A stretch of DNA of 64,000 bases from Rossellomorea sp. AcN35-11 (GTDB lineage: Bacteria; Bacillota; Bacilli; Bacillales; Bacillaceae_B). The notes below the pieces were generated by a model. The model had not been told where the DNA came from and made no database searches. It was given only the letters and a program-made list of their open reading frames with translations. The translations under genes were made by a program, and so were the position numbers. Location: assembly GCA_030388825.1 (NCBI GenBank), contig CP128835.1, forward strand, positions 3,466,001-3,530,000. The letters run 5' to 3'. Shown here in pieces: positions 30,897-41,059 of this stretch. The first letter of the stretch is position 1. Every line of letters begins with the position of its first letter.

Positions 30897-31307
30897 TTAT
30901 TCCCCTCCTTTTCTGATTGTGAATTGGGTAGAGGCTGCGTCTATTGATTGATTTTTTTCAGATGAATTGGTACATATAAATTTCGTCATAATTTCCCACT
31001 TTTCTTGATTGTAATTTTGTTTGTAATCCTCAAGTAAGTCCGTATAAGCATCGTAGACATCTTCAACCATAAATAAAGGAAAGTGGTTGGGAACAAAGGA
31101 GGGCACTGGTGTATCCTTAGGCCATAGTGAAGCGATCGCTCCTTTTTCAATACTTTTGAAAAGATTTATTTCATCACTAAAAGGGACATATAGTCCCTTT
31201 TTCATTCCCATACTAGTTGAATTCGAAACTATCAGAAACGAAACACCCGGTAGATGTATTCCTGTAGTATCAGGAAACAATTTCTTAACATCCTCATAAA
31301 AGAGCAT
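30897..31307 (-). CDS. Orphan Mur ligase N-terminal-domain-like protein
   Basis: 136 residues between murE and mraY, with 2-nt gaps on each side, so it is clearly part of the operon. The stretch [41 protein letters not shown], read in parts, resembles the UDP-binding N-terminal domain of MurF/MurE: a serine-rich turn, 'GLYVPF' as in 'GDLFVAL', then 'KGAIASLW' as in 'GAVAVLV'. There is no P-loop (GTNGKT) and no central ligase domain, so it cannot be a ligase by itself. In many bacteria murF occupies this slot; B. subtilis has murF elsewhere. A remnant or a regulatory UDP-muramyl binder are both possible. Confidence 0.75.
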   Translation of the reverse strand: MLFYEDVKKLFPDTTGIHLPGVSFLIVSNSTSMGMKKGLYVPFSDEINLFKSIEKGAIASLWPKDTPVPSFVPNHFPLFMVEDVYDAYTDLLEDYKQNYNQEKWEIMTKFICTNSSEKNQSIDAASTQFTIRKGGE

Positions 31308-31309
31308 CC

Positions 31310-32767
31310 TTACATCCCCTTGATGATTTGTCTGGCCACTTCGCGATCGTCAAAATCATAAACGTTTGTTCCTATTATTTGATAGGTTTCATGACCTTTA
31401 CCGGCAATCAGGACTACATCTTCAGTACCGGCAAGGCTCAATGCCTCTTTAATGGCTTCTTTACGGTCTTCGATTAATTGATATTCTTTACCGACAACAC
31501 CCGATTCCATATCCTTGAGGATATCCCCAGGGTCTTCAGTTCTGGGATTATCGGAGGTGAAGATAGCATAATCCCCATATTCACAGGCAATTTCAGCCAT
31601 TATCGGCCGCTTGACCTTATCCCGGTCTCCACCGCACCCCACCACCACGATGACCTTCCCCTTTGCAATCGTCCTGATGGTTTCGAGTACATTTTTCAAT
31701 CCGTCTGGAGTATGGGCATAGTCAACAATGACTGAGAAGGGCTGGCCTTCTGAAATGGTTTCAAAACGCCCCCTGACCCCAGGTGCACCCTCAAGGCTCC
31801 TGACACTGTCTTCAATGGATATACCTGCGGCACTGGCAGTTGCGATGGCAGCAAGAGCGTTATACACGTTAAATTGTCCAGCTAATTTAAATTGCATCTC
31901 TCTTTCTCCAAATGGTGAAACAAGGGTAAATGAGGTCTCCGTCGCTTTTAAGACAATATCTCTGGCGTAGAAGTCAGCAGACGGAGACAGACCATATGTA
32001 AATACATGTGCGGCTGTAACCCCGATAAAATAATCAGCTGCTGCATCATCCTTATTAATAATGGCGTACTTAGGTGTTTTCTTAAAATAAGTATTCCCTA
32101 ATTGAGAAAACAATAAGCCTTTTGCATTTCGATAATCATCCATGGATTTATGATAATCCAGGTGATCCTGAGTCAGATTCGTGAACACGGCAATATCATA
32201 GTCACACCCTTGGACTCTCCCCTGATCCAATGCGTGGGATGAAACTTCCATTACGGCAGAACGTACACCTTTATCACAGAACCGCTTAAACGTTTGTTGG
32301 AGCGTTAAGCTGTCAGGGGTCGTATTATGGCTTATTTGTAATTCATCCCCCACTTTTATGTGCAACGTCCCTATCATACCTGTCATGATCCCACAGTTGG
32401 TAAATATCTGGTCAATCAGATGGGTGGTGGTGGTCTTACCATTTGTCCCTGTCACCCCAACCAATAAAAGCTGATGGGAGGGCTGCTTATAGAAGTGGTC
32501 TGCAAGTATCGCCATTGATTTCTTCGTATCGGGAACGATTATGACAGGGACATTTGCCTCAATGCCCCTCTCAGCTAGAATGGCAGAAGCACCGCTCTTT
32601 TCAGCCTCATTTGCCAGAGAGTGGCTATCGATTTCCAATCCGTTAATACAGATAAATAAGTCACCATTTACTTTCTTATGGTGATTAGCTATGTTTGAGA
32701 TAACCGGATCCCCTTCGCCCTGTACTGAGTAAAATGGTAGTACTTCCAGCAAAGTGTGCAATCTCAT
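31310..32767 (-). CDS. murE: UDP-N-acetylmuramoyl-tripeptide synthetase MurE (meso-DAP adding)
   Basis: 485 residues. N-terminal UDP-binding domain (VISNIANHHKKVNGDLFICI). P-loop [20 protein letters not shown] near residue 115. AVMEVSSHALDQGRV and FTNLTQDHLDYHKSM follow. The specificity motif FTSDNPRTEDP contains DNPR, which is diagnostic for meso-diaminopimelate addition. The C-terminus has LIAGKGHETYQIIG. Start ATG with GAGGAG upstream; the 216-bp gap before it follows spoVD. Confidence 0.97.
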   Translation of the reverse strand: MRLHTLLEVLPFYSVQGEGDPVISNIANHHKKVNGDLFICINGLEIDSHSLANEAEKSGASAILAERGIEANVPVIIVPDTKKSMAILADHFYKQPSHQLLLVGVTGTNGKTTTTHLIDQIFTNCGIMTGMIGTLHIKVGDELQISHNTTPDSLTLQQTFKRFCDKGVRSAVMEVSSHALDQGRVQGCDYDIAVFTNLTQDHLDYHKSMDDYRNAKGLLFSQLGNTYFKKTPKYAIINKDDAAADYFIGVTAAHVFTYGLSPSADFYARDIVLKATETSFTLVSPFGEREMQFKLAGQFNVYNALAAIATASAAGISIEDSVRSLEGAPGVRGRFETISEGQPFSVIVDYAHTPDGLKNVLETIRTIAKGKVIVVVGCGGDRDKVKRPIMAEIACEYGDYAIFTSDNPRTEDPGDILKDMESGVVGKEYQLIEDRKEAIKEALSLAGTEDVVLIAGKGHETYQIIGTNVYDFDDREVARQIIKGM

Positions 32768-32983
32768 CTTTTCAACTCCTCACAGGTAGAAAGCAACCTT
32801 TTTATATTTTACAAAAAAAATGCGAATGAAAGCTATCAACCTTTTATCTTAGTTGGTTAAAATTATCGATAACTCACAGACTGTCACATTTTCCTATTTC
32901 AGGGCTCCCTTCGATCAAGAAGCCCTGGACATAAATATGAAGTATATCATGAATCATGACAATGTGAGTGGCTCAGTTGTAAG

Positions 32984-34900
32984 TTATTCGGATAGATATA
33001 CCCTGACTTTTGATCCTTGCTTAATTTTCACGCCTGGATCCGGGGATTGACTCACCACTTTATCTCCATTCCCACTTATATCTAAGTCAAGATTAACGAG
33101 CTGCTCCTGTAACTCATTTTTAGTCAATCCCACTAAATCCGGGGTTTCAACCATGGGTGTATCCGTCCACGTCATCTTCTTTTCAATCTGATCCTTCCTC
33201 TTAGGCACTCCCATCGCTTCCAAACTATCTCCAATGATACTTCCTGCAATTGGTGCGGCTACGACTCCACCAAATTGTACTGTACCTTTTGGATTATCGA
33301 CAGCTACATAGACGACAATTTCAGGATCATCTGCAGGAGCAACCCCCATAAATGAAACAATGTGATTGTTTTCCAAGTACTTGCCGTCCTTTGCCTTTTG
33401 AGCGGTCCCCGTTTTCCCGCCTACCCGGTATCCATCTACAAAGGCTTTCCCTCCTGTACCTTGTGCAACAACACTTTCTAACGCTTCGCGTATTTGCTTT
33501 GATGTTTCTTCAGAGATGACCCTCTTCTTCATTTGAGGCGTTTTTCTCATTACCACTTCTCCACTGGAAGGGTCCACAAGTTCCTTTGCTATATACGGTT
33601 GATACAAAATCCCCCCGTTGACGGCTGCCGATACAGCGGCTACCTGCTGAATCGGAGTCACGGCCACACCCTGACCGAAAGCCGTAGTTGCCTGCTCCAC
33701 AGGTCCTACCCGATCAAGATTAAAGAGAATTCCCTTCCCCTCTCCTTGAAGGTCAATCCCTGTCTTTTGTCCAAATCCAAAATCATGGATATAACTGAAG
33801 AGCTTTTCTTTCCCCAGCCTTTCCCCGAGCTCCACAAACCCTGGGTTACATGAATTTTGGACAACTTCAAGAAAGGTCTGGGTTCCATGTCCTCCCCTCT
33901 TCCAACAATGAAGGGTAGAACCGGCTACTTCTATATGACCGGGGTCATGGAATTTTTCCTTATGAAGGTCGACTTTATTCTCTTCAAGGGCTGCTGCAAG
34001 GGTAATGATTTTAAATGTAGACCCTGGTTCATAGGTGCTCCAGATTGGTAGATTACGGTTATAGATTTCCTGGGGAACGTTTCTGAAATTTGCCGGATCA
34101 AAAGTCGGCCGGCTTGACATGGCTAAGATTTCACCGGTTTTTGGATTCATGGCAATCGCGATGATCCCATCCGGGTTGTAGGTGGCTTGAGCAATATCCA
34201 ATTCACGCTCAATGATGGTTTGGACCTTTGTATCGATGGTTAGCTTTAAATCCAGTCCATTCGCCGGTTTCTCAAAGTCGTCTGCCATATCAGGCATCCT
34301 TTTTCCTTTTGCATCGGAGAAGAATTTCACATACCCTTTATCTCCACTAAGCTCTTCATCATATGAAAGTTCGAGTCCCATCAACCCCTGGTTATCTATC
34401 CCTGCAAAGCCGAGAACATGGGATAGATAGCTTCCATATGGGTAATACCGCTTAGAATCTTCACCTAAGTAAACCCCTTTAAGGTTAAGGTCCCTGACTT
34501 CTTTCGCTTTGTCGTATGAGATTTTACGAGCTTCTTTAATCAAGACCATATTGGCACTCTGTGTTACATATTTATATGCAGCTTCTACTGAAATATTAAG
34601 AACAGCCGCCAGTTTATCTGCGGTTCCCTGGGGATCGGTAATTTGTCTCGGGACGACAAATATCGTCGGGGCACTCTGATTCCCTGCAAGTTCCACCCCA
34701 TTACGGTCCACGATCTTACCCCTCTCAGGTTGAAATGGAATATTCCGACTCCATGAGTCCTTTGCCAACCCCGTAAGCCAGTCCCCTTTAAAGAACTGAA
34801 CATAACCAAGCCTTATGTCGATAATGGAGAATATCAGGACTCCTGCTACCAGTGCAGCTGCTAAACGCTTTCTTACTGTTACATTGGATACTCTTTTCAC
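32984..34900 (-). CDS. spoVD: Sporulation-specific class B penicillin-binding protein SpoVD
   Basis: Transpeptidase partner of SpoVE for cortex synthesis. I start it at GTG 34898-34900 (VKRVSNVTVRKRL), eight bases after AAGGGGAGG; an in-frame ATG at 34933 lacks a ribosome site and would sit upstream of that sequence. 638 residues. Signal anchor LAAALVAGVLIFSIIDIRLGY. Active-site motifs: EPGSTFK, NSCN and VGGKTGTAQ. One PASTA domain at the end (TPDLVGLTKNELQEQLVNLDLD). The cysteine in SpoVD's 'SCN' motif fits the known StoA/ResA redox control of this protein. Confidence 0.96.
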   Translation of the reverse strand: MKRVSNVTVRKRLAAALVAGVLIFSIIDIRLGYVQFFKGDWLTGLAKDSWSRNIPFQPERGKIVDRNGVELAGNQSAPTIFVVPRQITDPQGTADKLAAVLNISVEAAYKYVTQSANMVLIKEARKISYDKAKEVRDLNLKGVYLGEDSKRYYPYGSYLSHVLGFAGIDNQGLMGLELSYDEELSGDKGYVKFFSDAKGKRMPDMADDFEKPANGLDLKLTIDTKVQTIIERELDIAQATYNPDGIIAIAMNPKTGEILAMSSRPTFDPANFRNVPQEIYNRNLPIWSTYEPGSTFKIITLAAALEENKVDLHKEKFHDPGHIEVAGSTLHCWKRGGHGTQTFLEVVQNSCNPGFVELGERLGKEKLFSYIHDFGFGQKTGIDLQGEGKGILFNLDRVGPVEQATTAFGQGVAVTPIQQVAAVSAAVNGGILYQPYIAKELVDPSSGEVVMRKTPQMKKRVISEETSKQIREALESVVAQGTGGKAFVDGYRVGGKTGTAQKAKDGKYLENNHIVSFMGVAPADDPEIVVYVAVDNPKGTVQFGGVVAAPIAGSIIGDSLEAMGVPKRKDQIEKKMTWTDTPMVETPDLVGLTKNELQEQLVNLDLDISGNGDKVVSQSPDPGVKIKQGSKVRVYLSE

Positions 34901-34931
34901 AAATGGAACCTCCCCTTCTATGGCTCGTTCC

Positions 34932-34961
34932 ATTATATGCTTGGACCTATCGGGGTATGTT
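34932..34961 (-). promoter_or_regulatory. Candidate SigE promoter of spoVD
   Basis: Minus strand AACATAC (34955-34961), 15 bp, CATATAAT (34932-34939), close to the mother-cell SigE pattern (ATA near -35, CATACAAT-like -10). It is 32 bp ahead of the GTG start of spoVD, whose SigE dependence is known in B. subtilis. Confidence 0.5.
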
Positions 34962-35124
34962 TGAAATCAAAGAAAGGAGGAGTTTTGACCGACTACCCTT
35001 CTTCATTCGATGAGGGAGACCATAAGAAAAAGGGCGACTTTCATGTAACCTTCCTCATCCATGAATCGTCTACATTGTAATCGATCCAGAGGAGCGGGTC
35101 ACATATCCAAGTCAGCCCTTTCAC

Positions 35125-37326
35125 TTAATTAAGTGGACGTTTTTCAACTGCTTCTTCTTTATTTTTTTGTTCATGTTCATCAGGGGTATTAAAATTCACC
35201 ACGAGTGGCTCCTCCTGTTTCACAGGTACCCCAGGTTGAATATTTTGACTGACGGCATACCCGTTTCCGACCATATTGATCTTCAGTCCAGCTACGTTCG
35301 CTACTTTGAATACATCTCGTACCGACCAACCCTTCATATCGGGGATAGTAGTGTCACCGTCCGTTTGAATGACCACTTTTTCACCCTGCAGGATTTTACT
35401 TCCTGCCTGAGGCAATTGCTGTATCACTTTAGAACCGTTTCCAACGACCACAGGAGAAGCACCAGCTGCCTTTAAAGCTTTTTTTGCGTCATCGATGCTC
35501 ATTTTTTGCGTATCAGGAACTGTCAATTCTTTTAAGCTCACTTTTTCCTGAGGCTTAATGTTTAAATATTTCAGGCTATTTTGCATCACTGGCCTAAATA
35601 TGTCTGATACAGGGTCAGACCCTATTTCAGTCAACTCCAGTTCAGGCTGCTGCACACCTACATACACAATTAACTCAGGATCCTCAATAGGGGCCATGCC
35701 CATGAAAGAAAACAGGTAATTTTCTTTTCCACTCATATACTTACCTGTTTCCGGATCAGGTATCTGACCTGATCCGGATTTCCCGCCGACACGATACCCT
35801 TCTATGGCAAATCTCGTTCCTGTCCCATTTTCTGAAGTGACCGTTGTTTCAAGGTACTCCCTTGTCTTTTCAGCCGTTTCTTTTGTAATGGGGGCTCCGG
35901 CAACTTCAGGCTTTGTTTCTTTCATTACTTTTTTCGAATTGGGATCGACTATTTTGGAGATCACATAAGGCTTCATCATTTTGCCATCATTTGCAATGGC
36001 TGATTGGGCCTGTATCATCTGAAGAGGTGTCACAGTCGTACCCTGACCAAAAATGGTTGTATATTTTTCAATTGGATAGTGGTATAAGATAGATCCGGAA
36101 GCTTCATTTGGCAATCCTACACCGGTTGCCCTACCAAACCCAAAATCCTGTAAGTATTGTTCATACGTTTCAAACCCCATTTTATCCAGTAAATTTGCAA
36201 ATGCTACGTTGGAAGATCTTTGAACTCCTTCTAAATACGAAATCGTTCCCCACCCTTCTCCTCCATTATGGTCCCTGATGGGATTATGGACGTTTTCAAC
36301 ATAATATTTACCTGATTGATATAGTTCATGGGGATTGAATTTCCCTTCATTCACGGCGGCTGCAAGGGAAAAGGACTTCATCGTTGACCCTGGCTCATAC
36401 GTATCCTCGACGATGAAATTGGTCCAGTTGTCAAGCAAGCCTTCCCTTGAATCAGGGTGGAATGTAGGCCTCTGAGACATGGCTAGAATTTTCCCCGTTT
36501 TGGGGTCCGATACAATCGCAAACATCTTTTTAGGCTTATATTTTTTTTGGACTTCATTCATTGCTTCTTCAAGAAACGTCTGAATTTTTTTGTCAATGGT
36601 AAGATAGATGTAATCTCCATCCTGCGGGGCGGTTACATGCTCGTCAGCATTTGGCAATAGATACCCCCACACATCACTCTTATATTCCACTGAACCATCC
36701 TTCCCACTTAACACCTCATCAAAGCTTGCTTCCACACCCATTTTGCCTACGGTCTTAGATTCTCCGTTATCCGATGTGGACTTTTGGGCAAACCCGATAA
36801 GGTGCGAGGCGAAGGAACCATTTGGATAGAAACGTTTTGCTTCTTTCCTAAATGTGATTCCAGGTATATTCTGTTCCCGGATCTCAAGCATTAATTGATG
36901 AGACAGGTCTCTGCCTGAAGACCCAAATTCCACCTGATACCGCCCCTCTTGATTAAGGCGGTCATATATTTCACTCTCTTTCATGTCAAGGTAGGGTGCA
37001 AGGGCTTTTGCTGTTTCATGGGGATCTGTCACATGCTTTGGTTTTTCCGGATCACTCGTGATGCTGGGATCTAAAATGGCAACAAGTGTGTAGGCAGAAG
37101 TATCCTCGGCAATGACTTCTCCTTTCCCATCGAAAATCGTACCTCTATGAGCCTCTAAAATCTGACTTTTTATATATTTTTTTGCCGCTTGAGAAGCAAG
37201 TACTTTACCCTCTGCTTCTCCGGTGACCTGAATCGTGACAAAGCGGACCATTAATACAAAAAAGAGCAAGCCGAAAATCCCGAACAGGATGGCTGCCCCT
37301 ATGTTCATGCTTGGTCTTTTTTTCAT
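35125..37326 (-). CDS. pbpB: Penicillin-binding protein 2B PbpB (divisome transpeptidase)
   Basis: Class B PBP essential for septation. 733 residues. Membrane anchor IGAAILFGIFGLLFFVLMVRF. The dimerisation domain contains EAHRGTIFDGKGEVIAEDTSAYTL. The catalytic serine is in EPGSTMK (about residue 314), with QRSSNVAF and VGGKSGSGQ as the other motifs; the third reads KSGS rather than KSGT/KTGT. Two PASTA domains follow (LTVPDTQKMSIDDAKKALKAAG and TIPDMKGWSVRDVFKVANVAG). Start codon overlaps the ftsL stop (TAATG). Confidence 0.97.
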   Translation of the reverse strand: MKKRPSMNIGAAILFGIFGLLFFVLMVRFVTIQVTGEAEGKVLASQAAKKYIKSQILEAHRGTIFDGKGEVIAEDTSAYTLVAILDPSITSDPEKPKHVTDPHETAKALAPYLDMKESEIYDRLNQEGRYQVEFGSSGRDLSHQLMLEIREQNIPGITFRKEAKRFYPNGSFASHLIGFAQKSTSDNGESKTVGKMGVEASFDEVLSGKDGSVEYKSDVWGYLLPNADEHVTAPQDGDYIYLTIDKKIQTFLEEAMNEVQKKYKPKKMFAIVSDPKTGKILAMSQRPTFHPDSREGLLDNWTNFIVEDTYEPGSTMKSFSLAAAVNEGKFNPHELYQSGKYYVENVHNPIRDHNGGEGWGTISYLEGVQRSSNVAFANLLDKMGFETYEQYLQDFGFGRATGVGLPNEASGSILYHYPIEKYTTIFGQGTTVTPLQMIQAQSAIANDGKMMKPYVISKIVDPNSKKVMKETKPEVAGAPITKETAEKTREYLETTVTSENGTGTRFAIEGYRVGGKSGSGQIPDPETGKYMSGKENYLFSFMGMAPIEDPELIVYVGVQQPELELTEIGSDPVSDIFRPVMQNSLKYLNIKPQEKVSLKELTVPDTQKMSIDDAKKALKAAGASPVVVGNGSKVIQQLPQAGSKILQGEKVVIQTDGDTTIPDMKGWSVRDVFKVANVAGLKINMVGNGYAVSQNIQPGVPVKQEEPLVVNFNTPDEHEQKNKEEAVEKRPLN

Positions 37327-37694
37327 TACTGTTCAACAACCTTAACATTCTTTTCTTTCAAGTTAAGGCCAAGCTCTTTCGCTTTTTCAAGAATACGCTC
37401 ATACGTACTGAGCTCACTTACTTGAAGTTTGAGGTCATTATTGGCCTTCTCTTGTTTATCGATGGTTGATTCAACGTGCTGGACTTCTTTATTCACATCG
37501 TAAATGGCCGCTTGAGTTGTCACAATCTGGACGGCTAAAAAGCAAAATACCATGGCAAAAATCCCTACAAGAATCTTTTCACCTGGTGTGATGATGGATT
37601 TTCTATCTTCACTCAGACGTTTCGGCTTCGCTTGAACGGATTGATTCGTTTTCTCAACGTTTTGCTGCTCGAACTTTCTGGCTAAGTTACTCAA
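37326..37694 (-). CDS. ftsL: Cell division protein FtsL
   Basis: 122-residue bitopic divisome protein partnering DivIC and DivIB. Cytoplasmic N-terminus rich in K and Q, one transmembrane helix (ILVGIFAMVFCFLAVQIV, about residues 41-58), then a leucine-zipper-like coiled coil (NKEVQHVESTIDKQEKANNDL). It ends in the usual ELGLNLKEKNVKVVE. Overlaps pbpB and follows rsmH by 27 nt. Sequence diverges strongly in this family, so position and topology carry most of the weight. Confidence 0.93.
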   Translation of the reverse strand: MSNLARKFEQQNVEKTNQSVQAKPKRLSEDRKSIITPGEKILVGIFAMVFCFLAVQIVTTQAAIYDVNKEVQHVESTIDKQEKANNDLKLQVSELSTYERILEKAKELGLNLKEKNVKVVEQ

Positions 37695-37721
37695 AATTCT
37701 CCCTCCCGTTTCCTTTTCTAT

Positions 37722-38657
37722 TTATATATTTTTTTGTGCAATTCTTAATTTAGCCGACCTGGCTCGATTGTTTTCCTCTAATTCTTCATCGCTTGGCAGA
37801 ATCGGTTTTCTTGTAACAAGCTGCAGCTCCGCTTCATATCCTTCAGGAATAATCGGCAATCCAGGAGGCAGGTCAGGACCAGACGCCTTCTCTTTGAACA
37901 TGGTTTTGCAAATGCGGTCCTCGAGGGAATGGAAAGTTATGACACTCACTCTTCCTCCCTTGTGAAGAAGGTCTATGGCTTGTTCCAGTGAATCTTCAAA
38001 GGCTCCAAGTTCATCATTCACAGCAATTCGAATTGCTTGAAAGACTCTCTTGGCTGGGTGCCCACCTTTACGTCTTGCTGGTGCAGGAATCCCCTCCTTA
38101 ATCAATTCAACAAGCTCACCAGTTGTTTCAATCGCCTTGACCTCTCGTGCCGCCTCGATTTTTCTTGCGATTTGCTTAGAGAATTTTTCTTCTCCATATC
38201 GGTAAAATATCCGAACCAAGTCTTCAAACGACCAATGATTTACTACATCATAAGCAGTTACCTCACCTTGCAAGTCCATTCTCATGTCGAGTGGAGCATC
38301 ATGATGATAACTGAAACCTCTTTCTGGAGTATCCAGCTGAGGAGATGATACACCAAGGTCGTATAGAATCCCATCCACACTATGTACTCCAAGTTGTTCA
38401 AGTTTTTCCTTTAGATGACGGAAATTTGATTGAACGAACGTTACTCTATCCTGATAGGCTGAAAGCTTTTCTTTTGCATGGGCGATGGCCGTCTCATCCT
38501 GGTCGAAGCAGTACAGGTGCCCCTTCGATGATAGCTGGGTGACAAGATACTCACTATGTCCCGCTCCACCTAAAGTACAATCTACATATACTCCATCTTC
38601 CTTAATATTCAAGCCATCTACTGTTTCCTTTAGCAATACAGTTGTATGTTTAAACAT
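37722..38657 (-). CDS. rsmH: 16S rRNA (cytosine(1402)-N4)-methyltransferase RsmH (MraW)
   Basis: 311 residues from ATG 38655-38657 ([16 protein letters not shown]), with AAAGGTG eight bases upstream; this matches the B. subtilis length, while the longer frame would overlap mraZ. SAM-binding motif [15 protein letters not shown] near residue 25. Also [59 protein letters not shown] and [12 protein letters not shown]. Second gene of the dcw cluster. Confidence 0.97.
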   Translation of the reverse strand: MFKHTTVLLKETVDGLNIKEDGVYVDCTLGGAGHSEYLVTQLSSKGHLYCFDQDETAIAHAKEKLSAYQDRVTFVQSNFRHLKEKLEQLGVHSVDGILYDLGVSSPQLDTPERGFSYHHDAPLDMRMDLQGEVTAYDVVNHWSFEDLVRIFYRYGEEKFSKQIARKIEAAREVKAIETTGELVELIKEGIPAPARRKGGHPAKRVFQAIRIAVNDELGAFEDSLEQAIDLLHKGGRVSVITFHSLEDRICKTMFKEKASGPDLPPGLPIIPEGYEAELQLVTRKPILPSDEELEENNRARSAKLRIAQKNI

Positions 38658-38695
38658 GTTGCATTCACCTTTCCAATCGAACGTTTTGTGGGGGA

Positions 38696-39127
38696 TCAAA
38701 TATCGAACCCTACCATATTCTCTGCAAGTTCAGCAAATGAATCTTCGGACTGTGTGAAATAGTCTTCCCATAATGATTTACTCCAAATCTCAATTCGATT
38801 GGAAACTCCTAAAATGATGCATTCTTTTTCCAAATGTGCATAATTCACAAGTGCAGCAGGAATATTCACCCTGCCTGTCTTATCTAATTCACTCTCAGTT
38901 GCTCCCGAGAAGAAGAATCGGGTAAAGGCACGGGCATCTTTCTTTGTCAGTGGCAGGGCTTTGAGCTTTTCTTCTAGTGCTCGCCATTCATCCATGGGAT
39001 AACCAAATAAGCATTGATCGAGTCCCCGGGTGACGACAAACGAATCTCCGAGGTGATCACGGAACTTGGCAGGTATGATTAAACGGCCTTTATTATCAAT
39101 GTTATGTTGATATTCGCCCATGAACAT
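38696..39127 (-). CDS. mraZ: Transcriptional regulator MraZ
   Basis: 143 residues from ATG 39125-39127 ([20 protein letters not shown]) with a GTGGGGG ribosome site; an in-frame GTG five codons earlier is less likely. Two AbrB-like/MraZ DxxGR half-domains are visible: [13 protein letters not shown] and [13 protein letters not shown]. It forms ring oligomers that bind tandem repeats upstream of its own gene and repress the dcw cluster. First gene of the cluster. Confidence 0.97.
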   Translation of the reverse strand: MFMGEYQHNIDNKGRLIIPAKFRDHLGDSFVVTRGLDQCLFGYPMDEWRALEEKLKALPLTKKDARAFTRFFFSGATESELDKTGRVNIPAALVNYAHLEKECIILGVSNRIEIWSKSLWEDYFTQSEDSFAELAENMVGFDI

Positions 39128-39137
39128 ATGCACTGCC

Positions 39138-39187
39138 CCCACTTTCTATCACAAATGTACCACATCCCCCCACTTTTCTCCACTCTT
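39138..39187 (-). promoter_or_regulatory. Putative MraZ operator: GTGG repeats with 10-bp period
   Basis: On the plus strand CCAC begins at 39160, 39170 and 39180, exactly 10 bp apart, with weaker in-register CACA at 39150 and a further CCCAC at 39138. On the minus strand this reads AAGAGTGGAG, AAAAGTGGGG, GGATGTGGTA. MraZ proteins are known to bind three or more short repeats (TGGG or AAAGTG type) spaced about 10 bp just ahead of mraZ. Confidence 0.7.
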
Positions 39188-39290
39188 TTCTAAATTCTTT
39201 CCCGGCAAAATATTCCCTCTATTTTTCATTAGTCTTTTTCTCTCTTTTCCAGACATTTTTCAAGGGTTGAAATTTGTCTTTAAACAACGG

Positions 39291-39337
39291 AAAAAGGACC
39301 TAATCCGCAATAATAAACGAATTAGGTCCTTTTTTTG
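39291..39337 (-). terminator. Terminator downstream of bshC
   Basis: Stem AAAGGACCTAAT/ATTAGGTCCTTT with an 18-nt loop and A/T runs on both flanks, 14 nt past the bshC stop. It separates bshC from the dcw cluster. Confidence 0.88.
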
Positions 39338-39350
39338 AACGAAGTAGAGC

Positions 39351-40971
39351 TTACAGATAGACTACTTTATGAGTTCCGTCGAAAGCAAAGTCTTGAAGGG
39401 TTAGATCTTTCACGAATTCTGGTCCGTATTTGTTAAGGAAATAAAGAATATTCCACGTTCTTTCCTGAGGTCCTTCATTTGGCCTTATGCTGTTTTCCAC
39501 CTTCATAAATTGATGCAAAGTCAAGGAATGCTTATCTTTCAGTGCTTTATCCACTTTGCTGCGTAAATAATCGAACTGATTAAGGTGGAACTCAAGGTTC
39601 TTATCTATTATCTGATGTAATCCTCGATCGATGCTTACAGCCTCCTCCCGGATTCTTTCATACTTCCGTTGGAGTTCATCTTTGATTTGTTTCATTTCCA
39701 ACTCTAAACCTGGACGTTCCAGCGATTTCCAAAAGGCATCACGGGCTGTTGATACTCCTTCTGTAATCACTCCATGAAGAGTTAATTGCAAGTCAGTCAT
39801 TCGTTTATCTATTTCACGTTCTAGAATGGTAATATTTAATCTCGGCACCACTGGAGGCATTTTCAAATCAACGAATTCAAAAGCTTTTTTCAGCTCTCCC
39901 CAATAGGCAATCTCACCAGGACCCGCGACAAAGGCCAGAGTGGGGAATAACCATTCCTGCATCAGGGGCCTCGTAACAACATTATTGCTGAATGATTCAG
40001 GACTTTCCTCCAGAATGGATAGCAGTTCCACTTCAGAATATGATTTACTGCCATTCTTCTCAACAAACGTATTTCCTTCTCTCTCTAATAAGGCCCTTTC
40101 GTTCTGATATTGAATAAAGAGATTGGCTGCAGAAGGCGAGACATCCAATTGAGTACTAAATCCATTTCCCCTAATCATTTCTTGTTGCTCTAACACTGCA
40201 TTTGTAATGGATTGACTGTTCTTTAGTAAATAGTGAGAATGTGTTGATTCTAGCTTTCTTAATAAAGGATAGGCTGAATCGATGACCAGTAGGCCGAAAT
40301 CTTTGAATAAGCTCATGACAAAGTGGGCAAAAAAGCGGACGATATCCTCCTCTTCATCAACCATTATCGTAAGGTCCTCTTTCAATTGTTTCGTATGCTC
40401 CGTTTCTCCCAAAAGCAGAAATATGTCATCAAGCCACTTTTTCATTACTGGCTTAGAGTATGTAATATGTGACGTCATTTTCTTTTCCACGACGCGCTCA
40501 GGATAACCGACCTTTACTAACTTGGACCCTTTTTCTATATATATATGATTTACTTCTTGATAATCATGATCTTCCCCGGCTATCCAAAAAAACAGGAACG
40601 ACAGGATGATTTAATTCTTCTTCCTGCTGCCTTGCTAATTGTATGACCGAAATGATCTTATGTATCGTGTAGAGCGGACCCGTCAATAGACCCGCCTGCT
40701 GCCCTGCGATGACAGTAACGGCATTGTTTCGCAATTTGACAAGGGATTCTTCTACCTTCGCAGATGTCGGAAGCGACTTCATATAGGAAGCAATGCATTC
40801 AGCAAGCTCCATTCTGTGAAATTGTCGGGAACCTAAATCTTTCAACCGCTCAGAATAGACGGCAGGACTGTTAACGTTATAGTGGAAATAAGAAGTGACA
40901 GGCTCTTCTTGCTTTAAATACTGTGAGGCAAACCGATTTATTGCTGGAATGTTCAAGCTTTCCAATTCCAT
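39351..40971 (-). CDS. bshC: Bacillithiol synthase BshC, one +1 frameshift
   Basis: Adds cysteine to GlcN-malate, the last step of bacillithiol synthesis. The first part MELESLNIPAINRFASQYLKQ reads through AVTVIAGQQAGLLTGPLYTIHKI to VPVF. The frame then shifts at the A7 run 40586-40592 (T7 on the coding strand, T6 expected). Removing one base gives [20 protein letters not shown], the conserved nucleotidyl-fold motif. It then joins the 379-residue remainder, which ends FVKDLTLQDFAFDGTHKVVYL. Corrected length 539 residues, exactly as in B. subtilis. The raw sequence would split it inside the active-site motif. Confidence 0.94.
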
Positions 40972-41059
40972 TTGAATTACTCCTTTTCTAGCTCTTTATA
41001 TCCTAACGATGAGTATATCATTCCACAATGAGAAAAGGAAAAAACTTGCCTGTTGCCAT

